A stretch of DNA of 64,000 bases from Pycnopodia helianthoides. Its lineage: Eukaryota; Echinodermata; Asteroidea; Forcipulatida; Asteriidae. Positions 13,501-23,161 of the stretch are shown here, piece by piece. The DNA lies in contig CM063253.1 of the NCBI GenBank assembly GCA_032158295.1, positions 20,761,583 to 20,825,582 of the forward strand, in the 5' to 3' direction. Every line of letters begins with the position of its first letter. The stretch's first letter is position 1. The position numbers were made by a program, and so were the translations under genes. The notes below the pieces were generated by a model. That model was given only the letters and a program-made list of their open reading frames with translations, was not told where the DNA came from and did not search any database.

Positions 13501-16500
13501 AACGAGGTACCCGTGAGAATGAGGTACCCATGGGAACGAGGTACCCATGAGAATGAGGTACCCATGAGGACTAGGTACCCGAGGAAACGAGGTGCCTATA
13601 GGGAAGGAGGTACCCATGCGATTGAGGTTGGGTTTGTATTACTGACCTCTTAGCAGAGTTGATGGGTTGCTGTCTCATGGCTGTATGACCGCTCTCTTCC
13701 TGGTACTGATTGAGGGGTGAGGAACTCTTGATACGAATGCCATAATAATGGTACTTAGAGTTGCCCCTGATGGTAAACAAAACAATGGATTGTCATTCAG
13801 TTACTTTTTAAGAACTTATCACTGTTCCTGGAGTTTTTGAAAAACCAAATGGTATAATATCATGGTGAAAAAGAGCCAGGCTGGCTAACCCAGAAAATTA
13901 GCCACAAAAAAAACAGCAAAGGATACAAATTTACTGATGTTTCAACTTTCTACTGTGTGGCACTCAATATTGTCCACAAGGTTTTGCCAGCCTGCAATAT
14001 GATATCATGTAGCAATCACATCAATACAGTACACATTTAAAACTCCTACTGTCTGACCATTCAATGATAGATATATCACATCATGAGGAGAATGCATCTA
14101 AACAGTACACAATTAATTCTGTGCACAGTAGTTCCACCCAACATAACCTGTGCAGTTGGGTTCAAGTGGTCAACTCAACTGGAAAATGGTACCTAAAGTA
14201 GGAGGGTGATGGATCCCAAGCTGTTAATCCATTTTAACGTCAGAAAATTACACTCACAATAATATACATTTAGACTTGTCATAGATGGTATGGTATAGTC
14301 AAGCAAGCTCAAACTTCCACTACATGTACTATTTGAATTCAAGCAGGCATGATATTTGGTCCTTGGAAAAAAGTAAGACAATTTTATCGACTACAAGGGT
14401 TGACCTACATGTACACAGACTTTTCAGGGCTTATTAATTTAAACAATTCTGAGTTTTTCCCAAGGGCAAACGAATCGGAAACCAGACTTAAGTAGGAAGA
14501 ATATCAATCCTGGATTCAAGTAAAGTAATGAAATATTCACAGATATTTAACACATGGCTCTTTCACTAAGATGAAAAACAGTTTTTTTTTTAAATGAGGT
14601 TCCTACCTCGTTCCTAGTCTTCTAGTCCTCAGACCAAGAAACACAGAGCGGATGAGCTTGCCGAAGGAAGCCGCGTTGACAGGGTCGATCTTATGCTCCT
14701 GACAGTGCCTCATGTAGTGATTGAAGAGAGTGCTCCGAGGTAAACTTACACCCTCTGCACACTCGTAGTTATCCAACAGCCACTGGACCTACGCAAAGCA
14801 AAAAGAAAGAAAACAAAATCAGCTATCAAAAAAAAGAAAAGAAAAAGAGGACGACAACAAAGGAGCATTTCCAGACTACCACACAAATTATTTCTATGAG
14901 AATCTGTTCTACTTTTGGGTGCTTGTGGCCAATTTACATCAATAGTAGTAGCGCTGATACAATGTCTGAAAACATAAACATGCAAAGTTGGTTTCTCTGG
15001 GAAAAGTTATTGATGGACAAAGAGAGCGAGGACATTCCACAGGTTGATCTGAATTCATTTTAAAGGTATTCAAACTCCAAATGTTTTATTTGTGGTATTT
15101 ATTAGATTATAACAAAAATCCTCCACTACTACATCAAACCCAAAGCACGACTTACATGAAACTGCACGACTACAAAAATAAAATACAATGCATCCGGCAA
15201 GGAACGACAATCGTACAAACACAAGATTGATTGAAAAGGTTTTTTTTAAACTACCAGTGGTCTTACTGTGGCGGGTGATGCACGTGTGGTGTGGGTAAGT
15301 GGGTGTCCGTTGCCGTCCATTGTGTGTCCTTGCAGTAGATACGTATTCCCCTGCTGCGTGATGAGTTGCGGCCCTCCCAGTAGGTTCCCTCCGATGATGT
15401 TCCCTCCAACGATAGTGGTGCCACCCACGGACATGTTGGACCCTCCTATGGTCTGGATGCTTCCAAGTGGTCCAGAGGTGAGAGTCTGTCCTGATGAGTA
15501 GTACGTGGCCCCTCCCGCTGGGGTGGCCTGTGTGTACATCGTGGTGGCTTCACTGTAAGGATAGTTTGCCCTACGGTCAGCGAGATGTTTCATACGAAAC
15601 AGAAAAACGGGAGAGGAAACCCGCCCAAAACAAAAAAAAAATATCCCAAGGTGGGTAAGAGGGAAACGAAGAGTTCCAAAGGGAGAAAAGGAAGAGTAGA
15701 AGGGGGAGAGAACGATTGCATGGGGTTAGTATGGTTTAGCCACATCACCGTGGGTAAGGTATAACAAACAGGGTATGGGGAGGGGAGGGGTCATATAGTG
15801 GGGTTGTGTGGTGGGTTTATTGGGCGAGACTCCAAGGTGGGCGGGGTGGGGGGTTAGTTGGTTCCAGGATTTAATGTTTGCTGTGCAGTTGTAAAAATGA
15901 AGACATTATTGTGTGCATAATTTGCAAGTTTGTGCTTCACATTTTAAGTTCCACCATTTGTAAACTTTTGAGAGTGAACATGCCAAAACTCATATCCAAG
16001 TATTAAAACAGACAGCTTTGATTTCAAAAGCAATGATTCTAATGTGTCTTAAAATTAATGTTTTAAAAACTCTCTTTTCCTTCTTAAAAAAAAAGGAAAA
16101 CCTAAGAAAACTGGACAAAATAAATAGCCTTCAAACACTGTTGTAACACTTCTGTCCCCATAAAACATTTCCTACTGAATTCAAAGCAATATACTCTTCC
16201 TGCAATATAAAAAAAATAACAATCCCTCAACTAGGCTACTTGTTCCACAGCACAAATAAACTTGTTCAAAAGCTTTCCATACTCACGCTTCAAAATAGAA
16301 ATATCCTACATTTCAAATTGACTACGTTTACGCTTAGACTCTTAAAAATATCACACACACATGAAGCAAAATGAGAGCACAAGCAACTTGACCAATGAGC
16401 ACAGACATTTTGAAGTCAAAATGAGATGAATGTATGTATGGGTGTGGTTTGGGTCGATGTGAACTTTCACCCTCTACGGCAGAAAGCTAAATCTATTGGC

Positions 16501-19124
16501 TAGAAATGGCGCAAGACGTCTGGAGTGAAAGCTCTTAAGTGTACAATGCTGCCACATGAAAGCTTTATTTGAATCTACCCAACACCAAATGAACATTTTC
16601 TGACTATGTATAAATCCAGCTGAATATTATAGTTCGACGTCAAAACCAGTAAAACGCTGAGATTTCAAAATTCAAAGTACAGCACTGTGTGGTAAGTACA
16701 GGCCTTCATCAATTTGCTAACAAGAGCAATTTAGAATGTTTCCACTTCATCAAAATAATGACTTGGTTTTGTCTGGATTCCAGTTTGAGGACGATTCACA
16801 GATTAATCGTCCAATATACCAAACACAATTACGAGAAAATTTACCGGAGTACAGAAAGTTCTCAAAAAGTTGAATTGAACAGGCAGAGACATTTTGTTTT
16901 TTGCATCGTGTTTTTTAAGCAGAGCGTCTTTGTCCGTAACGTGGGTTAGGTTTAGAGACACAAATGCCACATGGAAATGAAATGGAATGTATACTGCCAG
17001 GAACCAAAACACATCAACCTCAGGAACGAGACACACCAACGCAACAGAAACCTTGCATAAGCCACTGCCATCACCAAGAATAAAAAGTGGCGTGTGTACA
17101 CACCAATCATCGATCTTCCTTAATAACCTCAGTGAGGGCGCTATTTGAGCTAGTGGCATCATATGCAAGGAATCTAAACACAGCAAGGCCCATTGAACAC
17201 CGACAGCAAATAGTGCACCGCAAACCACAGTGGGAAGACTGGCTGGTTGGTCAGGGAGATTGCCAAGTCTACAGTCAAAAGTTTGTCTTTAAATCTCAGT
17301 AATTTTCTTCAAAAGAGTCAGCAAATTGTTTATTGCAGAAATTATCTTAGGCAGACTTTGTACAGGATTGTTCATGTGCCGACTTTACAATTCTACTGTT
17401 CTGCTAAAATTAATAGTTTTTAAAATGTTTTTGTGTTTTGATATGGACAGTTAAGATGATCTTTAAACTAGTCCATGGATTAATCATTGGTTGCAACCAT
17501 TTTTTTTTAAATCAGATTAACTTCACACTCAAAAAATCACTGTACCTTACTCATCCTCTTTGTTTTGAAATGAATTTGATAATTTTATCACACATCCCCT
17601 GGTTTGACAATTCATCACAAAGTTTTTTCACACTCTTCAGTTTATAAATCAAATCTGTATCACCAACACAAATTTGATGTGAATTTGTACCGGTCTTTCA
17701 CATTTTAATGAGAAATACTTGGAATTTGATGATTTTAGACCAACCAATCCAGCAGTTAGGGCGTGGGGGAAGGGAGAGAAAGGGGAGGGGACTGGGAGGG
17801 AGGTCAAAGAAGAAGGAGTTGATTAGAAGGGCCAGCATGCAGGATGATTTGATAATGAGCTCACATAGCACCGTTAGCATAGATGGAACTGGTGTGATCG
17901 GTTCCGTCTACGTACTGCACAGGTCCTTGGTAGATGCTTTGCTGGGAGGACTGGCTCACAGGTATCGTCTGTAGGGTCACTGTGGTCCCGGCTGAGGGAA
18001 CATCTTTCACTGGCTCAGTCACTGGGGCTAATCGTCAGAAACACAAGTTTAAAAAATAGTTAAAATATTCACATGGTTTGTTTTCATAGCTGTGATTACC
18101 AAAGGTCAAGTTGAATTGACAGCATCTTATTTACTTGTTGAGTTTACATGCAAGCTGATCAGTTCAATAACTTTGACCTTTGATTTGTTATCTTTCTTTA
18201 TGGGGGTAAGGTGTTTGTTTATTTGTTTTTTCCTCTTTTCATTTTTTTTATGTACAACTCTGGATAATTATTTTTTTTGGTTAACTGTTTGTAGCGGCTA
18301 ACAAGAAGAACTTTTTCTAAAAATGATCAAGTTTATAACTTGGTTTTACCTATACAATGGTGTGCGTGTAAAGCACTGTATAGGGCTACTAAGCACTTTC
18401 CCGAGTCTTGTGCACAAAATTCACAGGCTTATTCGAACCAACGACCTTTGCCATTCTAGAGCAGATGTCTTACCACTAGACCACTGAGATTGCCCGGTAG
18501 CTAGAGGCAGTTTGAATCCCTGATGCAAATTTAACAAATAAAATGATAAAGTTTACGATAAAACTGCAAGTAATTAAAACATTCAGCATTCTGTCAAATG
18601 TAACAAAGCATTATACTGAACATTTTTGCTAAGATGACTGCAGAATTACTGGCATAGTTTTCTTTTCTTTTGTTCTCAATATATTGCCAACCGTAACAAT
18701 GACCATGTCTTTCCAGGAACATACACAATTATCTGAAATGCAAACAGTGTATATTTTACCCAACATTTATACCTTAATTAAACATGTTATGTAATACCCT
18801 CTGTACAAGAGGAATTGCGAAATAGTTTCTCACGCTTGTGTTTGTATAATGCTTAGTACTTTTACTGGCACTGTTTACAAACACTGAACACTGGACATTT
18901 TTTATTAACCCCACAGTGTTTGCTTTATTTGGACTATAATGCGAGCCACAAGCTACGCATGTATAAATTGACATACCTGCAACTTGTACAAACTGCTGCG
19001 CTTGTATGGTCTGCGTGCTTGGCTGATGCTGTGCCTGGTGAGTGGTAATAATAGTGGGTGCTGATATCTGCTGCTGTTGGGTTGTGGCACTGATAGCTTG
19101 CATCTTGAACGTCTCGGTTGCCAT
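4373..19124 (-). CDS. RFX1/2/3 ortholog: RFX-family winged-helix transcription factor (RFX1/2/3 type), complete CDS in 13 exons
   Basis: This is a sequence-specific nuclear transcription factor. RFX proteins bind X-box DNA as dimers and in animals drive ciliary gene programmes. Coding exons (minus strand, 5' to 3'): 19124-18977, 18027-17865, 15570-15267, 14788-14607, 13766-13647, 13129-12889, 11708-11614, 10502-10351, 8620-8523, 8127-7978, 6763-6555, 6062-5914, 4506-4373. All junctions are GT/AG and phases match; the sum is 2,145 nt, or 714 residues plus stop. Domains: a Gln/Thr-rich activation region (about 1-205), the RFX DNA-binding domain (about 206-284, containing [17 protein letters not shown]), a linker, and the extended B, C and dimerisation domains (about 370-670, with [33 protein letters not shown] and [17 protein letters not shown]). 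The join [13 protein letters not shown] resembles vertebrate RFX1. The C-terminus after GETPIAVMG is short and lacks the acidic tail of vertebrate relatives. Start: the first ATG of its exon, with an in-frame TGA 6 nt upstream. Confidence 0.95.
5121..5393. repeat. Foldback element, family C, interrupted by a second MITE
   Basis: The outer ends read GGTCACATTAAGTTTTGTGA and TCACAAAACTAAATGTGACC, with the CATTTTCCAATAGA block inside. The centre is occupied by the GGCCGTATCC element at 5,168-5,318. It lies in the last RFX intron. Confidence 0.8.
5168..5318. mobile_element. MITE with GGCCGTATCCGAA termini and TTA target duplication
   Basis: The left terminus GGCCGTATCCGAAATGACGG and the right terminus CGCTAATTCGGACACGGCC are inverted complements, followed inward by CGGCTA/TAGCCG-rich arms. 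TTA flanks it on both sides (5,165-5,167 and 5,319-5,321). A 3-bp TTA duplication is typical of PIF/Harbinger elements; that assignment is inference. Confidence 0.85.
5914..6062 (-). CDS. RFX1/2/3 ortholog: RFX coding exon 12
   Basis: Encodes [40 protein letters not shown] and ETPIAVMG. This is the last strongly conserved block. The donor is ATGG/GTGAGT. Confidence 0.94.
6252..6500. repeat. Palindromic MITE, family A (RFX intron)
   Basis: It starts GGGCCCAATTTCTTGATAG and ends GCAGCGCTATGAAATTGTGC. It lies between RFX exons 12 and 11, ending 55 bp from exon 11's donor. Confidence 0.75.
6555..6763 (-). CDS. RFX1/2/3 ortholog: RFX coding exon 11
   Basis: Encodes [32 protein letters not shown], then [15 protein letters not shown]. 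The acceptor is TGTAAAG and the donor ACAG/GTAAGC. Confidence 0.94.
7978..8127 (-). CDS. RFX1/2/3 ortholog: RFX coding exon 10
   Basis: Encodes [20 protein letters not shown] then [20 protein letters not shown] and RVDFANVQ. It is nearly identical to vertebrate RFX1-3 and belongs to the dimerisation domain. The exon is exactly 150 bp in phase 0. Confidence 0.95.
8523..8620 (-). CDS. RFX1/2/3 ortholog: RFX coding exon 9
   Basis: Encodes [20 protein letters not shown] then [12 protein letters not shown], part of the dimerisation region. The acceptor is TTTTCAG and the donor CAAG/GTAAGA. Confidence 0.92.
9170..9230 (+). repeat. Degraded tRNA-like SINE fragment
   Basis: Contains a box-B-like GATTTGATTCCCGGCCTGG following CCTGAGATCATG. 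No A box is convincing, so I read it as a tRNA-derived remnant. It lies in the intron between RFX exons 9 and 8. Confidence 0.35.
9252..9593. mobile_element. TTAA-flanked MITE, family B (AATTATCGCGCGCGATAATT hairpin type)
   Basis: The left terminus TTAAAGGTACTGTACACTT faces the right terminus AAGTGTACAGGGCC-like end in the form AGTGTACAGGGCCTTTAA. The centre contains the 20-bp perfect palindrome at 9,417-9,436. It shares the internal block AACCTGTGAAAGTTTGGGCT with all other family B members. An inverted sister copy lies at 62,279-62,621. Confidence 0.85.
9661..10232. repeat. Palindromic MITE, family A, split by a family B MITE
   Basis: The left part starts GGGCCTAATTTCATAGAGCT (9,661-about 9,800) and the right part ends CTGTATGAAATTGGGC (about 10,191-10,232). 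The 390 bp between them is the family B element at 9,801-10,193. Confidence 0.85.
9801..10193. mobile_element. TTAA-type MITE, family B (CGCTCAGTGAGCG hairpin type)
   Basis: The termini are AAAGGAACATTACAGAATTG and CAATTCTGTAATGTTCCTTT, a perfect inverted pair of 20 bp. The central hairpin CGCTCAGTGAGCG is at 9,982-9,994. It is inserted inside a family A MITE. A second copy lies at 39,455-39,824. Confidence 0.9.
10351..10502 (-). CDS. RFX1/2/3 ortholog: RFX coding exon 8
   Basis: Encodes [20 protein letters not shown], then [20 protein letters not shown], a strongly conserved RFX block. The donor is A/GTAAGT and the acceptor TTTTCAG. Confidence 0.93.
11614..11708 (-). CDS. RFX1/2/3 ortholog: RFX coding exon 7
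   Basis: Encodes [20 protein letters not shown] then [11 protein letters not shown], matching the conserved RFX domain B. The donor is AA/GTACGT and the acceptor ACACAG. Confidence 0.92.
12080..12449. mobile_element. Non-autonomous DNA transposon with CAGGG...CCTG ends (hAT-like)
   Basis: The left end CAGGGCTCGCCCTTAACAC and the right end GCTTAAGCGCAAGGCCTG are imperfect inverted repeats. The arms repeat GGGCTAGTAAA/GGGCTACTAAAA and CCCGGCGGGCTA. CAGGG termini suggest the hAT superfamily, but I see only a 5-bp AATAT match flanking it and no clear 8-bp duplication. It lies between RFX exons 7 and 6. Confidence 0.6.
12590..12765 (+). repeat. Penelope-like tail repeat with hammerhead-like core
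   Basis: Contains CCTGAAGACGAGCAG, the loop AGTATA, then CTGCTCGAAACGTCGAGACC, followed by ACATGGTTGTACCCGCAAG and ATGCAAAGCTTCAAACAACA. The order CTGANGA, 7-bp stem, GAAAC fits a hammerhead core of the kind described in Penelope-like retroelements. The usual CTGATGA is CTGAAGA here. Related copies are at 45,590, 50,073 and 63,000. Confidence 0.6.
12889..13129 (-). CDS. RFX1/2/3 ortholog: RFX coding exon 6
   Basis: Encodes [11 protein letters not shown], a Gly/Ala/Gln-rich linker, then [20 protein letters not shown] and QSLYREHCE, the start of the extended domains. The acceptor is CATCAAG and the donor GAG/GTAAGT. Confidence 0.9.
13436..13628. repeat. Minisatellite, 17-bp unit, about 10 copies
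   Basis: The unit is close to GAGGTACCCATGGGAAT, with C/T and A/G variants, degrading to the right. It is intronic and ends about 20 bp from the 5' splice site of RFX exon 5. The open frames across it, on both strands, are artefacts of the repeat. Confidence 0.95.
13647..13766 (-). CDS. RFX1/2/3 ortholog: RFX coding exon 5: DNA-binding domain, wing
   Basis: Encodes [18 protein letters not shown], the wing segment that contacts X-box DNA, then [11 protein letters not shown]. The acceptor is CCATCAG and the donor AG/GTCAGT. A 17-bp minisatellite begins about 20 bp after this donor, inside the intron. Confidence 0.93.
14607..14788 (-). CDS. RFX1/2/3 ortholog: RFX coding exon 4: DNA-binding domain, first part
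   Basis: Encodes [20 protein letters not shown] through RTRRLGTR, including [14 protein letters not shown]. This is the helical core of the RFX winged helix. The acceptor is GCGTAG and the donor AG/GTAGGA. Conservation with vertebrate RFX1-3 is near complete by eye. Confidence 0.95.
15267..15570 (-). CDS. RFX1/2/3 ortholog: RFX coding exon 3
   Basis: Encodes a Gly/Thr/Ser-rich low-complexity activation segment ([14 protein letters not shown], then [18 protein letters not shown]) ending in the conserved [10 protein letters not shown]. The donor is ACA/GTAAGA. The splice join to exon 4 is in phase 0. Confidence 0.9.
17865..18027 (-). CDS. RFX1/2/3 ortholog: RFX coding exon 2
   Basis: Encodes [20 protein letters not shown], then [17 protein letters not shown], which resembles the VQYVEG...YTNGA region of vertebrate RFX2/3. 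The acceptor is GATTAG and the donor AT/GTGAGC. This is the N-terminal activation region. Confidence 0.88.
18360..18510 (-). repeat. tRNA-derived SINE
   Basis: On the minus strand it reads AGTGGTCTAGTGGTAAGACA (A box) and later AAGGTCGTTGGTTCGAATA (B box), followed by a body that ends near CCTATACAGTGCTTTACACG. It lies in the intron between RFX exons 2 and 1. It is not a functional tRNA because the acceptor arms do not pair. Confidence 0.7.
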
Positions 19125-19137
19125 TAATCAAGCTTGC
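18977..19137 (-). CDS. RFX1/2/3 ortholog: RFX coding exon 1 (start codon exon)
   Basis: ATG is at 19,124. The exon encodes [19 protein letters not shown] and a Gln/Thr-rich stretch ending FVQVA. It is preceded by acceptor TTTTCACAG at 19,138 and ends at donor G/GTATGT. The acceptor upstream of the start codon shows that at least one 5' UTR exon lies further out. Confidence 0.9.
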
Positions 19138-19201
19138 CTGTGAAAAGAGAGGGTTCCATTTTGTTAAAATTGTTTTGCAGTACTGTTTTGCAGAATAGCC
19201 T

Positions 19202-19787
19202 TTAACCACTTAACTGCGTATGACGAGATATCTCGTCATCACAAACTTACCCTTATATTGCGTATGACGAGATCTCGTATCAATCTCGTTGCATCACAAA
19301 ACTTACCCTTATATTGCGTATGACGAGATATCTCGTCACCAAGTTTGCGGTTTAAATGAGGTCAAAGACACGTCTGTGACCCCGGGTAATCCCCTCTTAC
19401 GTGTCTTATCTCGTCATCACAAAGTTACAGTCAGGCAGTGTGTGGCGCCACCAATCGGCGAGTTTTCTTACTAAATATGGCGACTTCACGAAAGCAACCG
19501 CGCTTGTCATGTGTGCAAGCTTTGACCCAAGCTTTGGATTCAGATCTTGAATTGTCAGACTCTCTCATGTCTGTTGATAGTGATGATGATTCAGAAATTG
19601 AAGAGCCATGTTTACAAGGTGCTGAAAACATTGATGATACAGCAGCCTCAGATATAAGTGGGGGTATTCAGAGCAATTCAGGGTCTGATCATAGCTTTCC
19701 ATTTATCCTTTTTTTGCATTGTTTTCCTTAAATTAATTCCGCATTGGGGGTTTAGCTAACGATAAATAATAACAGTTAAGTGGTTAA
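19202..19787 (+). mobile_element. piggyBac-like non-autonomous element with transposase N-terminus remnant
   Basis: TTAA lies at both ends (19,202-19,205 and 19,784-19,787). Terminal inverted repeats are CCACTTAACTG and CAGTTAAGTGG. Just inside the left end the palindromic block GCGTATGACGAGATATCTCG recurs about three times in variant form. A 97-codon plus-strand open frame from ATG at about 19,477 encodes MATSRKQPRLSCVQ, then an acidic Ser/Asp run (SDSLMSVDSDDDSEIEE), the kind of N-terminus seen in piggyBac transposases; no catalytic domain follows. It sits 64 bp upstream of the acceptor of RFX coding exon 1. Confidence 0.85.
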
Positions 19788-19814
19788 TAACAATAATAAC
19801 TAGTTTTTATAAAG

Positions 19815-20420
19815 CGCATCTTACAATAACGTATCCATGTGCTTTTCATTAGTGACCTGGTCATTGGGCCAATAGCATTCCTGTAATCTTTCTGAGCTCC
19901 CTGGGGAGTATACAGCCCCGGGCTGCCGTGGCGCTCCGAAGGCTTTTTCATACACAACATCAACCTCTACCCTACGCAGGTACCCAATTATACCCCTGGG
20001 TGAAGAGAAGCAATTATAGTAAAGCCTTTTGCTCAAGGACACAAGTGTCATTGCTGGGATTGGCAACCCACACCCCGGGCCCAATTTCATAGCACTGCTT
20101 AACAGTAAGCAAATTTTCATGCTTACTGTAGCAGAAACATTTGCTTTTAAAACCCTAAGCATATTTCATAGGTTAGCAAGAAAATTAGGGGTCCAGCTGG
20201 CGCGTTCACTATGGATTTGCATTGTTAAGTCATTCATTTTCATACAGTAAGCACCGGAAAGTAAGCATGCCTTTTCCTGTGCTTACATTATGGAATGGAA
20301 ACTCACACAAAAGTAAGCACAAAATCGGCCGTTAAGCAGCTCTATGAAATTAGGCCCTGATGTCTTAACCACCAGAGCTTGAGTCCAGTGCACTGGAACG
20401 CTCAGCCATGACACGACTAT
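19815..20420 (-). repeat. tRNA-Leu/Ser-type SINE, interrupted by a family A MITE
   Basis: On the minus strand the head starts at about 20,415 (GTGTCATGGCTGAGCG), continues to AAGCTCTGGTGGTTAAGACA, is broken by the MITE at 20,077-20,357, and resumes GGGGTGTGGGTTGCCAATCC, then the family tail with CCTTGAGCAAAAGGC-like and CAGGGAGCTCAG blocks. The same SINE family recurs at 47.6, 55.5, 56.1, 57.4 and 59.8 kb. Confidence 0.8.
20077..20357. repeat. Palindromic MITE, family A, nested in a SINE
   Basis: The ends are GGGCCCAATTTCATAGCACT and AGCTCTATGAAATTAGGCCC. The interior carries the mirrored TTAGCAAGAAAA and GTAAGCACAAAATCGGCC blocks of the family. Confidence 0.85.
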
Positions 20421-21140
20421 AGTAAAGACCTGTAAAGTTAAAACAACAGGTACCTGTAATTTACAATTTTTACATCAGAAGAAAGAGAGAACTACATGTA
20501 AGCCTTAGGCCTAATGGTGTAAAAATGTAAATGAACAGTTCATGTTTCAAATATAATTTATTTAAAAATAATATTGACTACATGTATGTTCCAACATTGG
20601 TCTTTTATGTACTTTGTAAACCTCTATTAGTTTTTTTATGCAACCCTACAGCAAGTCCTCGATGAGAGGCAATTCCACAGTGACTTACGAAACATTGATT
20701 GAACGCAGGTATCACAATCTGGTTTTTAAATGATTTTTTAATCAATTGAATACATCTCAAATCACTACCACCTTCCCATGCACCTTTCCAAGTTGGACTA
20801 CATGTACTTCCTTTACCAGTCCCCATAGAAGAAATGCTCACGAATATTACCGCTAAATTGATTTATATTAGTACAGAATGTTTTCCAACGAATGACACGA
20901 CAGACAGGAAACTTTATCAGGATATTCAGAACAATAATAGTTGTTTATAGCCATCAGGTCATCTGGGATATGTACACGTTTACACACGACTTCCTGAACT
21001 TGTTTTTCCTACAAATGAGACACTAAAAAAACAAATTTTTAAGAAATGTACAATGTATAATTTCTTATGTTAATCACACTATTGAAAGTCCAAGAAAAAT
21101 ATTTTTTTACACCCTCTAGCTTATCTTGGTTTTAGCAACG

Positions 21141-21891
21141 GGCAATTCCACACTAATGGGCCAAAAGATAACTTTGTAAGATAGGCATGTGAGAGCGAGA
21201 CAAAAAGTAACTATTTTGTCACAGTCTTTTCCTTTACATTTTAAATCTGTTTATGATTGTTTGTAGTAAAAAATAACAAATTACTTGGTGGCATCTAGGA
21301 ATTACAAGGTCATTTAAAATGTGTTACGTATGTAACAAAGACAGGAAAGAAAGAATGAAAAAACAGTTACAAAATACTGTGTCAGTAACTTTCCTAACCC
21401 TTAAAGATTGTATGCAATAAAACCGAGATGTTGCCGTGGGTATTAAGGCAATAACAATGGGAAATAAATCACGTACGAACATTGGACAGACGCTTTTGTG
21501 ACAAAATTCTGTCCTTGTTTGTACGTATAAATTTGTTTTTAAAATTTAAAATTTCTTAAATAGCCAGGGAAGAAGTTTCTTAATTTTGGCTGGTAACTAT
21601 CCCTAAGGGTCTGTAGAATTGGTATCTGGACAACATTGGGCAATACATTTATTTTAATATTGAACCTCTATCAAATGATAACAAAAATGTCTGTCCTTGT
21701 TACATTGTGTATAAATCTTGAAGAATTATCTCCTCCAGTTTCTTAAATACTCGGTCATTTACCTTCTTTTTTTGTTAGCCACAACCCTCATGTGCTTCTG
21801 AATGTACACAGACAAACATACATGACAACATACTTCATTTTGTTACTACTATCAACGTGTCACACTTTTGTGTCCATTAGTGTGGAATTGC
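21141..21891. mobile_element. About 750-bp element with GGCAATTCCACACTAATGG termini
   Basis: GCAATTCCACACTAATGG at the left is the exact complement of CCATTAGTGTGGAATTGC at the right. There is no transposase frame inside and the flanking duplication was not resolved. It lies in RFX intron 1. Confidence 0.7.
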
Positions 21892-23161
21892 TGTGGAAAG
21901 TTCATCAAATTAGCCTTTTGTAAAAAACAAATTTCAAAACATAATTTTTGTTTTGCCAGGGATTTTATGCACAGATACAAGCTTATTTTGATTGCAGCAA
22001 TCACAAACAGTGGTGATTGGAGGGCAGGGGGGCTTTAAATACTATTTTCAACTACAGGCCTGGAATTACACGAAGGCCATGGCCTCTGTTGCCCATGGTA
22101 TTGGCCTTAGTGCCACTTCAAAAGTTTCCCAAAGACCATGTAGACTTTAAGATTTTCCTATTGAAGTGCCCTTTGCAAAATGAATATGGCCATGCCCTCT
22201 CAAAGATTACAGATAATCTCTGTAGGATATTGCGACTCAGTGGTATGAACTTTAAAATCAGGTACATCTGTACATACGTAGCTTCCAGGTTAAAATTAAC
22301 CATTGATTTATTGTTTTTATTTTAAGCTGTACATTGTCTTTTAGTTAATATGTGCATGTCTGTAGTTAAGTTAATGGTGTTGCTTCTTTAACTATTTCAC
22401 GCAGAAAAATAGTTGTAAAACGAAAACTAAAGATCCCATGACCACACAGTTTTCAGAACGGGAAAGAGGACTCTTGAGGGCACTATTGTGGCCAGTTTTG
22501 GGGGCGCAATTTGCAAAAATCAAGAAACAATTTATGTGTCCATAGGATCAATTTATATCACCAAAATAAATGGTGCTCAAAAGAGTGAAGTGTGAGGAAT
22601 TTCTAAATTTTAGCAACAACACCAAGGTGATACAATTTCCCTCTCTGTACTGCAAAGTTGATGAATTGAGTTCCCATCAATTAGAATACCATCCAGAAAA
22701 ATACTTGATAAACGTGCTCCGGTGAACTTGCAATTAATGACCAGATGCACTGATGAAAGCGAGTTGCATTTCAAGCAAATCAACTGTATACTTTAACATG
22801 TTAAACAGTGAGAGTTCAATCATTGATACATGTAACTCTGCATTCAATTTCATTCAGACTAAACTTTCACCCATTGGGCAGTCGGTCTTAATAGACCAAA
22901 GACCTTGGACTTTGACTGTCCAGCAATTAGACAAGCATTCTTCCAACACATGTAAGAGCATGCAATAATACTCCCATGAATTACTTTTCGTTCCATTATA
23001 TGCACTTTCAAGAGAATTAAGTGCCTCGGCAGTCTAATAGACAAAAATTTTGTTGTTTCCTTGGTACTGTTTACTCTCGTTTCATGGACGGACAAAATGT
23101 GATAGCACCGAGGGTTTTAATCAACCTAGGGTGGGTACGGCATTCTTTATTAGATATTAGG

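Noticed and set aside
13329..13617. Open frames with [17 protein letters not shown] repeats
   Set aside because: These are translations of the 17-bp minisatellite in an RFX intron.
15268..15501. 77-codon plus-strand frame
   Set aside because: Antisense shadow of RFX exon 3.
16803..17228. 141-codon minus-strand frame in the RFX intron between exons 3 and 2
   Set aside because: It is hydrophobic but has no recognisable domain, and the RFX exons on both sides join in frame without it. A separate nested gene would need transcript support.
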